Positions 27,291-37,159 of a stretch of DNA of 64,000 nucleotides are shown one piece after another. Within the stretch, counting starts at the first letter, position 1. Each line of letters opens with the position of its first letter. Source of the DNA: Longimicrobiaceae bacterium (GTDB taxonomy: Bacteria; Gemmatimonadota; Gemmatimonadetes; Longimicrobiales; Longimicrobiaceae); contig DASVBS010000083.1 of assembly GCA_036375715.1 (NCBI GenBank), positions 1 through 64,000 of the forward strand, given 5' to 3'. A program made the position numbers and the translations under genes. Under the pieces are notes generated by a model that did not search any database, was not told where the DNA came from, and saw only the letters and a program-made list of their open reading frames with translations.

Positions 27291-27582
27291 ACGATCTCCC
27301 CTTTGGATAAATAGTCGCACGTCGGCAATGCCTCGTGCGACTCACTTGGGATCCTGAATCTCAGTAGCCCCTTCTGCTACACGTGGGCGGGCCACGCGGT
27401 TCCGGATCGAGCCCCCGACGGGGGCAGGGTAGGGTATCGAGTTTGCAACATGGAGCCTGGTGGGAAGGCGAGATCGAAGGTGGAACCGGGCACGAAAATC
27501 CGCTTGCAAGGGAAGGTTGCATGGACCTCACAGAGGAGGCGCCCTCGGTCGCAGGCGCCTCCGCCCGATCGGAGGTGCGGCG

Positions 27583-27804
27583 ATGGAGCTGATGATCGGC
27601 TTTGCCGGTGTGGGGCTACTCCTCCTCATCGGTGCCCCCGCCCTGGCGCGGCTCGTGGTGGGCCGTGAGGGCGATCCCGGGGGCCTCACTCGCATCTTTC
27701 AGGGCATCGCCGTCATCCTGCTGCTGGTGGCGCTCCTCGTTCGCCCCCACCAAGAAGAGACGGCGGCGTTTCCGCCGCCGCCTGACATGACCGGAGAACG
27801 CTGA
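27583..27804 (+). CDS. Small two-helix membrane protein
   Basis: A 73-residue protein with two hydrophobic segments (MIGFAGVGLLLLIGAPALARLVV and IFQGIAVILLLVALLV). A short Pro-rich tail follows. GGAGG is well placed before the ATG at 27583; a frame open from 27460 has no coding look. The function is unknown. It converges on the sigma factor gene with 11 bases between them. Confidence 0.6.
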   Translation: MELMIGFAGVGLLLLIGAPALARLVVGREGDPGGLTRIFQGIAVILLLVALLVRPHQEETAAFPPPPDMTGER

Positions 27805-27815
27805 TCCTCCGCGGC

Positions 27816-28502
27816 TCAGCTCAGCGAGATCGGGAGCAGAGCCTGGAAGGCGTTTCGTGCCCGGAAGAGCCGGCTCTTCACCGTCCCCACCGGCACGCCG
27901 ATCGCCTCGGAGATCTCCTCGTACGTCCGGTCCTCGACCTCCCGCATCACGAAGGGGATGCGGTGGTGATCCTCCAGCTGATCGATGGCCTCCTCGATCG
28001 CTTCACGCAGCTCACCCCGGTAGGCAAAGCGCTCCGGGTCCACGCTGTCACTCTCGAACTCGACCGGTCGGGGCGCCGTGCCCTCGGCTCGCAGGTCGCT
28101 GAACGCCGTCTCGCGCCTGCGGGAGCGATTACGGTACTCGTTCTTGAGCAGATTGCTCGCGATCGTGTAGATCCAGGTCGAGAACTTCCGCCCGGAGTCA
28201 TAGCGCTCGCGCGCGCGATGCACGCGCAGGAAGGTGTCCTGGGCCAGATCCTGCACGCGCTCTTCGTCCTTTAGCCGCTTGAACAGGAACCCTTTGATGA
28301 GCGGCTCGTATCGGTTTACCAGGTTTGTGAATGCCTCATGGTCTCCCTCCTGGTAGAGCTCGAAGAGCTCCTCGTCCGGGAGACCGCTGTAATCGACGGG
28401 ATCCGCCTCGGCCGGGACGGGCGCTACGGTCCCTGCCCCCGAGCTATGCTCGAGCACGGGCGCGACCGCCGTCGTCGAATAGCGCCGGAGTGTAGTAGTC
28501 AT
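27816..28502 (-). CDS. ECF RNA polymerase sigma factor
   Basis: A 228-residue sigma factor. A 45-residue disordered N-terminus precedes region 2 (LFELYQEGDHEAFTNLVNRYEPLIKGFLFKRL...QDLAQDTFLRVHRARERYDSGRKFSTWIYTIASNLLKNEYR) and region 4 (LEDHHRIPFVMREVEDRTYEEISEAIGVPVGTVKSRLFRARNAFQ). It resembles stress-type ECF factors. No anti-sigma gene is adjacent. Its promoter probably lies in the AT-rich stretch 28530-28610, divergent from the met operon. Confidence 0.93.
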   Translation of the reverse strand: MTTTLRRYSTTAVAPVLEHSSGAGTVAPVPAEADPVDYSGLPDEELFELYQEGDHEAFTNLVNRYEPLIKGFLFKRLKDEERVQDLAQDTFLRVHRARERYDSGRKFSTWIYTIASNLLKNEYRNRSRRRETAFSDLRAEGTAPRPVEFESDSVDPERFAYRGELREAIEEAIDQLEDHHRIPFVMREVEDRTYEEISEAIGVPVGTVKSRLFRARNAFQALLPISLS

Positions 28503-28653
28503 GGATACAATCTAAGCAAAAGTGCCCCGGAAAGCCACCTCCGCGGGCACTCTTAATGACATCTTAACCAATTTACTTACATACGTTTACCCCGAAACAT
28601 CCCAAAGTTCCGACCCCCCGGCCGATCTCTGGCCTCGGTGCGGCGATTGCTCC

Positions 28654-28682
28654 TTGACGGTTCGAGGAGGCCCCGTTAGACT
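28654..28682 (+). promoter_or_regulatory. Promoter of the metY-metX operon
   Basis: TTGACG at 28654-28659, a 17-base spacer, then TAGACT at 28677-28682. Transcription should start near 28689, about ten bases before the SAM-II-like element. Confidence 0.65.
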
Positions 28683-28699
28683 AGCCGGTGCGCCTTGCG

Positions 28700-28750
28700 C
28701 CGCGGCGATTTGTAGCGATTGCTCCGCGTAATAAATGTGCTAAACCGCGG
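28700..28750 (+). ncRNA. SAM-II-class riboswitch upstream of metY
   Basis: The segment matches the SAM-II aptamer blocks in order. P1 5' strand is CGCGG (28701-28705), then GATTT (28707-28711), ATTGC (28718-28722), P1 3' strand CCGCG (28724-28728), and CGTAATAAATGTGCTAAA (28727-28744). Five base pairs form P1. The pseudoknot helix is short here: GCG 28715-28717 can pair with CGC 28746-28748, or TAGC with GCTA at 28739-28742. SAM-II aptamers bind S-adenosylmethionine and repress methionine genes. The element lies between a promoter and a terminator hairpin, directly before metY and metX, which fits that role. Confidence 0.82.
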
Positions 28751-28751
28751 G

Positions 28752-28782
28752 GGGGTCCCGCGCGGTCGCTGCGCGGGACCCC
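28752..28782 (+). terminator. Terminator hairpin in the met leader
   Basis: A perfect 12-base-pair stem (28752-28763 with 28771-28782) and a 7-base loop, followed by TTTCCTGCTT. It begins one base after the SAM-II-like element and 213 bases before the metY ATG, so it is well placed as the expression platform. The CCGCGG at 28745-28750 between the two could join either structure. Confidence 0.7.
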
Positions 28783-28977
28783 TTTCCTGCTTAGCCGTCG
28801 AGCCCGAAAGGGCGCCCGCGCACCCGCTGGACACGTCGGTCCGCGCCTCACCGCCCGGTCCAAGGCGATCCTTCCGCAGGAGAGCTGGTGGCGTGCGCGT
28901 CGATCCGCACGACGGTCGCTGCGACCCGATCGCCCGGCCTCTCCGCTCCGAGCAGGTCGGGCATTTCCTTTACCTAG

Positions 28978-30318
<1,341 letters not shown>

Positions 30319-30396
30319 GCGGGCGCCGGAGATGGACGGCGCGGTGAGTCACCGCGTCGTCCATCGAATTCTCTTCAGAAGATCGGAGGCCGTAGG

Positions 30397-31392
30397 ATGA
30401 GCGGGAGAACACTCCGGACCCACCATCTGCCCGAGTTCCGCCTGGAATCGGGCGAGGTGCTCACGGAGGTCGTGCAGGCATACCACCTGGACGGCGAGAT
30501 CAACGCGTCGCGCGACAACCTCGTCATCGTCTTCCATGCCCTCACGGGCTCGGCCGATGCCGTGGGTGACTGGTGGAGCGACGTGTTCGGGCCCGGCCGG
30601 GCGATCGACACCCACCGGTATGCCGTGCTGTGCACGAATCTTCTCGGCTCCTGCTACGGTACGACCTTCCGTCGGCCCGAGCCGGGACGCCGACCCCTGA
30701 TCACCCCGCGCGACCAGGCGCGGCTGATCCACGCGCTCGTCGAGGAGTTGGGCATTCGCTCCGTGGCGCTCACGGCGGGGGGGTCGCTGGGAGGGATGGT
30801 GGGGCTCGAGTTTGCCGCTTCCTATCCCGAGCTCACCCGGACCTCAGTGATCTTCGCCGCTCCGGCGGCGCACACCGCCGCGGCGATCGGCTGGAATCAC
30901 ATCCAGCGGCAGGCAATCGCCCTCGGAAGCGAGCAGGGGCTGGCCGTGGCCCGGATGGTCGGGATGATGACCTACCGAACGGCGGTGGAGTTCCAGGAGC
31001 GGTTCGGTCGGGAACGCGGGCCGAACGGCTTCCAGGTCGAGTCGTATCTCAACCACCAGGGGGAGAAGCTCGTGAAGCGCTTCGACCCGGAGAGCTACCT
31101 GATGCTGATGGACGCCATGGACGCGCACGACGTGGGGCGCGGACGCGGCGGCTTCGTCGAAGCCCTGCGCGCGGTTCGCGGCAGGTTGATCGGGGTCGGC
31201 ATCCCCGGAGACATCCTCTACTCGGATGAGGACGTACGAGCCTGGACCGATCCCGTCGGCGCGGAGTACCGGCAAATCGACTCGATTCACGGACACGACG
31301 CCTTCCTCATCGAGGTGGACCAGGTGGCAGCGATCCTGGCAGACGCCCTCGAGGAAGCGACCCCTTCGGCCCGTCTGGCGACCGGTGCCTGA
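30397..31392 (+). CDS. metX: Homoserine O-acetyltransferase (MetX family)
   Basis: A 331-residue alpha/beta hydrolase. Family motifs are VIVFHALTGSADA, NLLGSCYGTT, nucleophile elbow GGSLGGMVGLEFA (Ser), catalytic Asp in IPGDILYSDEDV and His in GHDAFLIEV. It transfers an acetyl group from acetyl-CoA to homoserine, supplying MetY. The sequence is a little shorter than many MetX proteins, and acyl or substrate preference cannot be settled from these residues. It follows metY by 78 bases and overlaps the next gene. Confidence 0.9.
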   Translation: MSGRTLRTHHLPEFRLESGEVLTEVVQAYHLDGEINASRDNLVIVFHALTGSADAVGDWWSDVFGPGRAIDTHRYAVLCTNLLGSCYGTTFRRPEPGRRPLITPRDQARLIHALVEELGIRSVALTAGGSLGGMVGLEFAASYPELTRTSVIFAAPAAHTAAAIGWNHIQRQAIALGSEQGLAVARMVGMMTYRTAVEFQERFGRERGPNGFQVESYLNHQGEKLVKRFDPESYLMLMDAMDAHDVGRGRGGFVEALRAVRGRLIGVGIPGDILYSDEDVRAWTDPVGAEYRQIDSIHGHDAFLIEVDQVAAILADALEEATPSARLATGA

Positions 31393-32194
31393 CCTGGGGC
31401 TGTGGCTCGGCCGCCGCTTCCAGAGGCGAGCGCTTCGCGCCGATGGCGGACGGGAGGCGCCCCGCGACCCGCCACGAAGAGCCGTCCCTCCCTGGAAGCG
31501 CTGGCTGCTGGCGATCGCCGCGCTCCTGGTCGCCGGACTCCTGCTGACACTCGCCGAACACGAATTCCTATCCCCGCTCACCCGCTGGTTCGCCAGCCTG
31601 GGGGCAGCCGCTCCGATCACCTTCATCCTCCTCTACATCGGCCTCACCGTCGCACTCGTCCCCAATTCGTTCCTCACCGTAGCCTCCGGCGCGCTCTTCG
31701 GGTTCGTCTGGGGGACAGTGTACTCCTTCGTCGCGTCGGTGCTGGGCGCCGCTGCGGCTTTCCTCGTCTCGCGCTACCTCCTCCGGGATCGGCTCGCCCG
31801 CAGGATGCTCGCAGAGCCTCGCTTCCAGCGCGTCGACCGCGCTATCTGCCGCCGCGGCCTCCGGGTGGTGCTGCTGATCCGCCTCTCCCCGGTTCTCCCC
31901 TTCTCGCTCCTCAACTATGTTCTCGGCCTCAGCCACGTGCGCTTGCGCGACTACCTGTTGGGATCGATTTCGATGCTCCCGGGCACCGCGCTGTACGTGT
32001 ATCCCGGGATGGTCGCGGGGGAGTTGATCGCGGTCGGCACGGGGCGGGCGGAGCTGCGGGAGACCGCGCACTACGTCTCCCTCGCCGCGGGCCTGGCCCT
32101 GACCGCCATCGCCGTCGTCCTGCTGACCAGGACGACGCAGCGTGCCCTGCGCGAAGAGACCGCGGCCGCGGAGGCGGCGACCGGACCGGGTTGA
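31385..32194 (+). CDS. VTT/TMEM64-domain membrane protein
   Basis: A 269-residue membrane protein with five or six helices. The VTT core is seen in PNSFLTVASGALFGFVWGTVYSFVASVLGAAAAFLVSRYLLRD and RLSPVLPFSLLNYVLGLSHVRLRDYLLGSISMLPGTALYVYPGM. The family includes TVP38 and DedA-like lipid scramblase or transport proteins. The GTG at 31385 overlaps the metX stop by eight bases and is preferred over an open frame from 31226, which lies inside metX. It is probably co-transcribed with the met genes; a functional link is not known. Confidence 0.83.
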   Translation: MPDLGLWLGRRFQRRALRADGGREAPRDPPRRAVPPWKRWLLAIAALLVAGLLLTLAEHEFLSPLTRWFASLGAAAPITFILLYIGLTVALVPNSFLTVASGALFGFVWGTVYSFVASVLGAAAAFLVSRYLLRDRLARRMLAEPRFQRVDRAICRRGLRVVLLIRLSPVLPFSLLNYVLGLSHVRLRDYLLGSISMLPGTALYVYPGMVAGELIAVGTGRAELRETAHYVSLAAGLALTAIAVVLLTRTTQRALREETAAAEAATGPG

Positions 32195-32347
32195 ACCGGT
32201 ACGTTGGGTGAGCCGGTGCGCTTACCGCCGTGCACCTGCGGGCTTGTCCTGATGTGGACTGAATCCTGCCATCAGGCTCGCGCCATGCGCCCGGTGATCC
32301 GACACCCGAGGGGCGCCGTCGATCTGAACACTCTTCGAACAATCGTG

Positions 32348-32737
32348 ATGCGGAGCACCGTTACGATTCTTCTGCTGCTGACGTCGCTGGTGGTCGGCGG
32401 CTGCAGCGACTCGACAGGACCCCAGACCTTCTCGATTTCGGGTACCTGGACGAGCGTCGGCTTCGCCGGGGCGGACTTCAGCATGACGGTCGTGGAGACA
32501 GCGCGGGCAGTGGAGGGGGCGGGCTACCGCATCACCGGAGGCCAGGCCACGGCATACCGGGTGTTCGGCGCGAACGCGGGCCAGCGCGCTTCCCTGCTCC
32601 TCGATTTCGACGACCAGGAGGACATCAACTTCGAAGGCACCTTCGAACGACAGGAGAATGCGACAGTCCTGGAGGGGCTGCTCTTCGGGGGAGGATACAG
32701 CGGCGCGCCGATCACCTTTCAGCGCGAGGAGAACTGA
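32348..32737 (+). CDS. Hypothetical lipoprotein
   Basis: A 129-residue protein. The signal peptide ends in the lipobox LVVGGC, and the mature start is CSDSTGP, a pattern common in lipoproteins of this phylum. The mature part is a small beta-rich domain (SGTWTSVGFAGADFSMTVVE...FEGTFERQ) of no recognised family. The ATG at 32348 begins the signal peptide; the frame is open from 32204. It ends ten bases before the convergent histidine kinase. Confidence 0.75.
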   Translation: MRSTVTILLLLTSLVVGGCSDSTGPQTFSISGTWTSVGFAGADFSMTVVETARAVEGAGYRITGGQATAYRVFGANAGQRASLLLDFDDQEDINFEGTFERQENATVLEGLLFGGGYSGAPITFQREEN

Positions 32738-32746
32738 GGCAAGCGG

Positions 32747-34093
32747 TCAGATCGGCAGCGGAAGGGTGAAGTAGAAGGTGCTCCCGGCGCCGGCGACGCT
32801 GTGCACCCAGCACTCGCCTCCATGAGCCTGCACCAGCCCGCGCACGATGGTCAGGCCCAGCCCTGAGCCGGCGGAGCGCCGCTCACTCGACGCTCCGCGC
32901 CAGTGGCGATCGAACACGTGTGGAAGGTCCTCTGCCGGAATTCCCTCGCCATCGTCCTGCACACAGAACCTCACCACTCCAACGTCCTCCACGGCGGTGA
33001 CGGCAATCCGCCCACCCCGCTGAGTGAAATCCAGTGAGTTGGTCACCAGGTTCGAGAGCACCTGGACGATACGGATATGGTCGGCCAGGGGCGGCACCTC
33101 GAGCTCGGGAAGATCGACGGACCAGCGAATCCCCCGCTCCTGTGCCAGCGGGGCGAACATCTCGTGGATCTCGAAGGCGAGGGCGGTCATGTCGAGCGGA
33201 GCCAGGTGCAGGGAGAGCCTGCCCTTTTCGATGTTCTCCGCGTCCAGGAGGTCCTGCACCAGCCGTTGCATGTGCTCCAGCGAACGACGGATGCCGATGA
33301 TCTGCTTGCGAGCCTGCTCCCCTGCCAGCTCATCCGGCCCCAGACCGAGCAGCAGATCCGAGTGCATCATGGCCGAGTGGAGCGCGTTTCTCAGGTCATG
33401 CGAAACCACGCCCAGGGTCCGGTCGCGTGCCAGCGCCTCCCTGCGAGCCTCGCGGTACAGGCGAGCGTTGTCCACCGGGAGCGCGGCGCGACGAGCAAGC
33501 TCCTCCACCGTGGCGAGGTCTTCCTCGGTGTAGGGCGGAGCGTCGCCGCTGCGTGCGAGGCTGATGGTGCCGAGGGTCTTTCCGCGGGCGATGAGCGGCA
33601 CGATCAGCACGGAGGTGAGGCCAAGCTCCCGCAGGCGCACGCCGTGAGGGCTGGCCCCGGTGAGACTGGCGAGATCGTCATCTCCCACATGCGCCATCAG
33701 ACGTGGCTGGCCGGTGCGCAGGACCTCGACCACCGGGTTGCGGCTCGAGGGGCCAATCGGCAGGAGGCGGAGAATCTCCAGAAGACTGGGCTCCCGGCGA
33801 ATGTCGCTGTGGGCGATTCCCAGGGCGCGAATCTCGCCGGCATCCTCGACATGGACGACGCAGTACTCCGCCAGAAAGCCGGTGCAGAGGCGCGCCACGC
33901 TCTGGATGGTCTCCCGATAGTCCAGGGAGGAGCCGAGAACCTCGCTCACGCGGGAGAGGAACTGCTCCCGATCTGTCGGCTGCGGGAGGGAAGCAACAAC
34001 GCCCGCAGGAGCCGACGGCTCTATGAGAGAGCCAGCAGCTCCGATAGAAGGCGGATGGACGGCCTCCGCGGCGAGGTCGCGGTGATTCGACAT
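32747..34093 (-). CDS. GAF-domain sensor histidine kinase
   Basis: A 448-residue soluble kinase. An N-terminal GAF domain (about residues 35-195, from REQFLSRVSEVLGSSLDYRETIQSVARL to ARRAALPVDNARLYREA) is followed by HisKA with VVSHDLRNAL (phospho-His) and a complete HATPase: NLVTNSLDF (N box), DDGEGIP (G1) and GSGLGLTIV (G2). It has no membrane helix. The ATG at 34093 is supported by its position before the kinase-type sequence, but its ribosome site is weak, and in-frame codons run to 34288. No response regulator is adjacent. Confidence 0.9.
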   Translation of the reverse strand: MSNHRDLAAEAVHPPSIGAAGSLIEPSAPAGVVASLPQPTDREQFLSRVSEVLGSSLDYRETIQSVARLCTGFLAEYCVVHVEDAGEIRALGIAHSDIRREPSLLEILRLLPIGPSSRNPVVEVLRTGQPRLMAHVGDDDLASLTGASPHGVRLRELGLTSVLIVPLIARGKTLGTISLARSGDAPPYTEEDLATVEELARRAALPVDNARLYREARREALARDRTLGVVSHDLRNALHSAMMHSDLLLGLGPDELAGEQARKQIIGIRRSLEHMQRLVQDLLDAENIEKGRLSLHLAPLDMTALAFEIHEMFAPLAQERGIRWSVDLPELEVPPLADHIRIVQVLSNLVTNSLDFTQRGGRIAVTAVEDVGVVRFCVQDDGEGIPAEDLPHVFDRHWRGASSERRSAGSGLGLTIVRGLVQAHGGECWVHSVAGAGSTFYFTLPLPI

Positions 34094-34372
34094 CTCGGTC
34101 GGAGGAGTGCGGAGGGGACAGGATCGGAGCTCGCCACGCGGTACCGCCACAGTAATGGCGAGCCGCGGCGGCGGGAGTGACTTAGGGACGGTACCCGCGT
34201 GAAAGATGTCTCGCGCGGGGCTTTCCGTCAACGTGGTAGAAGGTGAGCTCGTTCGCTTGCGGCGGCTTCCCGTGGAAGTTCGATTCACGGGTGTCCCGTT
34301 TCAGGACTTCAGCCCCGGAAGAACCGATGCACGCATCCGGGCGCCCGCAGCGGAAGGTCACAACAAGCAGAC

Positions 34373-35371
34373 ATGTCGCATACCTGGCTCTGGATCGTCT
34401 TCAACATCTTCGTCCTCGGCATGCTCGCGGTGGACCTGGGCGTACTCAACCGAAAGGCCCACGTCATCGGAGTCAGGGAGGCGGCTCGCTGGACAGCCGC
34501 GGTCGTGACCGCGGCGGCGATTTTCAACTTCGGCATCTTCTACTTCGAGGGGACTCACCGCGGGCTCGAGTTCCTCACCGGCTATCTGATCGAGCTGGCC
34601 CTCTCCGTCGATAACATCTTCGTCTTCATCCTGATTTTCTCCTATTTCCAGGTGCCGCGGCAGTACCAGCACCGGGTGCTGTTCTGGGGGATTTTCGGGG
34701 CGCTGGTCATGCGCGGGGCGATGATCGGAGCGGGGGCACTGCTCATCCAGCAGTTTCACTGGATCATCTACGTCTTCGGCGCGTTCCTGGTCTTCACGGG
34801 CATGCGCATGCTCACGCAGGACGAGGAAGCGATCGAGCCCGAAGCTAATCCGTTTCTGAAGCTGATGCGGCGGTTCATGCCGATCAGCCGGTCGTACGAT
34901 GGGCAGAAGTTCTTCACGCACATCCACCGGGGAGAGGTCCTCCGGCGGGCGGCGACTCCCCTGCTGGTCGTGCTGGTGTTGGTGGAGACCACCGACCTGA
35001 TCTTCGCGGTCGATTCGATTCCCGCCATCTTCGCGGTTACCCAGGACGCGTTCCTCATCTACACCTCGAACGTGTTCGCCATTCTGGGGTTGCGCTCTAT
35101 GTACTTCCTGCTGGCGGGGGTCATCGAGAAGTTCCACCTCCTGAAGTTCGGTCTGGCGATCGTATTGATGTTCGTGGGGGTGAAGATGCTGCTGACGTAC
35201 TTCGACCTCCACATCCCCATCCTGATCTCGCTGGCAGTCGTGGCCGGCGTGCTGACCTCCTCGGTCGTGCTGTCGCTTCTGATTCCCAGCCGTGAGAAGG
35301 GGCCGGAGCTGCCCGGCGACAACCCTCCGCCGCCACCCATCCCCGACGAGGCCAGCGCAGGAGGGGGCTGA
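34373..35371 (+). CDS. TerC family membrane protein (Alx-like)
   Basis: A 332-residue protein with about eight or nine membrane helices. TerC signatures are ALSVDNIFVFILIFSYF with paired acidic residues, and VLVETTDLIFAVDSIPAIFAVTQDAFLIYTSNVFAILGLRSMYF. Family members are linked to manganese export and tellurite or pH response. A hydrophilic loop and a Pro-rich cytoplasmic tail are typical. I saw no yybP-ykoY (manganese) riboswitch in the 279-base region before it. It ends in a large hairpin at 35398. Confidence 0.92.
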   Translation: MSHTWLWIVFNIFVLGMLAVDLGVLNRKAHVIGVREAARWTAAVVTAAAIFNFGIFYFEGTHRGLEFLTGYLIELALSVDNIFVFILIFSYFQVPRQYQHRVLFWGIFGALVMRGAMIGAGALLIQQFHWIIYVFGAFLVFTGMRMLTQDEEAIEPEANPFLKLMRRFMPISRSYDGQKFFTHIHRGEVLRRAATPLLVVLVLVETTDLIFAVDSIPAIFAVTQDAFLIYTSNVFAILGLRSMYFLLAGVIEKFHLLKFGLAIVLMFVGVKMLLTYFDLHIPILISLAVVAGVLTSSVVLSLLIPSREKGPELPGDNPPPPPIPDEASAGGG

Positions 35372-35397
35372 ACCACCAAAGAAACGCAGAGGTCGCG

Positions 35398-35447
35398 GAG
35401 GGTTACACGGAGGGCAGGGGCTCGTCTGTACCCTCCGTGTAACCCTC
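35398..35447. terminator. Large hairpin between terC-like and DUF445 genes
   Basis: A perfect 17-base-pair stem (35398-35414 with 35431-35447) and a 16-base loop. Outer AACCAC (35371-35376) and GTGGTT (35457-35462) can also pair. It lies between convergent genes and probably terminates both. The A/G-rich and C/T-rich arms look like a dispersed intergenic repeat. Confidence 0.6.
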
Positions 35448-35477
35448 TGCACCCCTGTGGTTCTCTTGTTCCGTAGC

Positions 35478-36722
35478 TCAGAGAAGCTGCGAGATCGTGT
35501 GCAGGATCAGCCCGACCAGCCCGCCGACCAGCGTACCGTTGATGCGGATGAACTGCAGGTCCCTTCCCACCTGAAGCTCGATCTTGCGCGAGGTGTCATC
35601 CGGATCCCATTGCGCGACCGTGTTGGCGATCAGGTGGCCCACCTCGTGGCGGTATTCCTCCGCGGCCGAGATAACCGCCCGTTCCGCCCATCCGTTGACC
35701 TTCGACATCAGCTCCGCATCCTCCTGCAGTGTCTCACCGAAGCGGATGATGGCCCGCTCGATCGGCGGTGTGAGGTCGGAGTCCCGACCCGGCTCGGGGG
35801 GTAGTAGTGCCTTCTTGAGGTCCCCCCACAGCCGCCGCGAGAAGCTGTCCATCGCGGCGCTGCGCAGCAGCTCGTCCTTGAGGCTCTCGCCGCGGGCGAT
35901 CAGCTCCGGTGAGGTCTTCAGCTTTTCGACGGTGACGTCGACCAGCTCGCTGAATCGCTGCCGGATTGGATGTTCGTGATCGAGCCGCACCTCGTGGATG
36001 GCGTTTTCGGTGCCGTTGAGGACTTTGCGATAGATTTTCTCGTCGATGGGGGCGGGTACCCACCATGGGATTTCACGCTCGATCCGCTCGCGCAGGTGGT
36101 CCTTGTTGTCCTCCAGCAGGCGCTCGAGCAGAGCCAGGGTGCCGTCGAGCAACTCCTGTCGGCGCGGCCCGCTGAGCAGCATCGCCAGGGCATCCGCCAC
36201 CAGCGGCGTTGCCTCGGTGGCCGAGAGCCGGTTGCCCACCTGCTTCTCGATCAGCGCCTCTACCTCGCTGTCGGGAAGCGCCTGGATCATCACCCCCAGG
36301 GCGCTGGTGGCGTGACTGGCCACGCGGTGGGCGTTCTCCGGCTGCTGCAGCCACTCCGATAACTTCTCCCCGACGCGCATCGAGCGGACCCGGGCCTCGA
36401 GGACTTCCGTGGAGAGGAAGTTCCGCTCCACGAAGCGCCCCAGGCTGCCGCCAATGCGGTCCTTGCGGGTGGGTACGATCGCCGTATGCGGGATGCGAAT
36501 GCCGAGCGGATAGCGGAACAGCGCCGTCACCGCGAACCAGTCGGCGATTGCGCCGACCATGGCGGCCTCGGCGGTCGCCCGGATGAAACCAACCCAGAGA
36601 AAGCGGTCCTCGAAGAAGCGGGAGACGAGGAAGACGAGTGCGGCGGCGCACAGGAGGCCTGTCGCGATCCGCCGCATCCGGTTGAGTTGAATCTGTTTCT
36701 GTGTTTCCTCCGGCAGCTGCAT
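35478..36722 (-). CDS. DUF445 domain-containing membrane protein
   Basis: A 414-residue protein. Two N-terminal helices (RIATGLLCAAALVFLVSRF and EAAMVGAIADWFAVTALFRYPLGIRIPHTAIVPTRKDRIGGSLGRFVERNFLS) carry the DUF445 start signature. A long helical region follows, and one C-terminal helix (FIRINGTLVGGLVGLILHTISQLL) closes the protein. Function in bacteria is unknown. The start codon at 36722 directly follows the TonB-C gene by 16 bases, so these may share a transcript. Confidence 0.9.
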   Translation of the reverse strand: MQLPEETQKQIQLNRMRRIATGLLCAAALVFLVSRFFEDRFLWVGFIRATAEAAMVGAIADWFAVTALFRYPLGIRIPHTAIVPTRKDRIGGSLGRFVERNFLSTEVLEARVRSMRVGEKLSEWLQQPENAHRVASHATSALGVMIQALPDSEVEALIEKQVGNRLSATEATPLVADALAMLLSGPRRQELLDGTLALLERLLEDNKDHLRERIEREIPWWVPAPIDEKIYRKVLNGTENAIHEVRLDHEHPIRQRFSELVDVTVEKLKTSPELIARGESLKDELLRSAAMDSFSRRLWGDLKKALLPPEPGRDSDLTPPIERAIIRFGETLQEDAELMSKVNGWAERAVISAAEEYRHEVGHLIANTVAQWDPDDTSRKIELQVGRDLQFIRINGTLVGGLVGLILHTISQLL

Positions 36723-36738
36723 GCGTGATTCCGCCGTG

Positions 36739-37128
36739 TCAGAAGCTGAACGAGATCTCGGTCACGGCGGTCACGGCGTTGCCCGAGGGATCCCGAGCGG
36801 GCTCGAAGCGCCAGTCCATCGCGGTGCGACGCAACTGCGACTCGAACGAGCCCGCGTCCGTGGGCGTGGCCACATCCAAGGAGCGGACGCGGCCCTCACG
36901 ATCCACGGTGAGCTGCAGCGTCACCGTCTTCCCCCGGAGAGAGGGGGGCGCGGGAGGAGGCAGGAAGACTGCCCGCGGAACCGGGGGCCGGATCCCGCCC
37001 GTCCCCCTACCGCCACCCGTGCCCGGTCCCACACCGGAGCCGATTCCGCCACCCGAACCACCGCCACTCCCCCCGCCAGAACCCGGACCTCGACCCGACC
37101 CCAGCCCTCCCAGGGCGGGCAGCCCCAT
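36739..37128 (-). CDS. TonB C-terminal-domain protein without an obvious membrane anchor
   Basis: A 129-residue protein. A Gly/Ser-rich linker (to about residue 45) and a Pro-rich stretch precede a TonB-type C-terminal domain: VTLQLTVDREGRVRSLDVATPTDAGSFESQLRRTAMDWRFEPARDPSGNAVTAVTEISFSF. Normal TonB proteins start with a membrane helix; here no start in this frame adds one. The ATG at 37128 is the first good candidate; the frame runs upstream into the pyrophosphatase gene. It may be a decayed gene or a soluble variant. Confidence 0.5.
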   Translation of the reverse strand: MGLPALGGLGSGRGPGSGGGSGGGSGGGIGSGVGPGTGGGRGTGGIRPPVPRAVFLPPPAPPSLRGKTVTLQLTVDREGRVRSLDVATPTDAGSFESQLRRTAMDWRFEPARDPSGNAVTAVTEISFSF

Positions 37129-37159
37129 GTCGTCTACTCGCAGGAGGCTCCGGCCTCGC

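Noticed and set aside
28503-28610. Self-regulated ECF promoter before the sigma factor at 28502
   Set aside because: A GGAACTTT element is present, but the distance to a CGTA-like -10 is too long. The AT-rich stretch has several weak housekeeping candidates and none stands out.
34094-34372. Manganese (yybP-ykoY) riboswitch before the TerC-like gene
   Set aside because: The family often has this riboswitch, but the conserved GGGGAGTA-type blocks are absent here.
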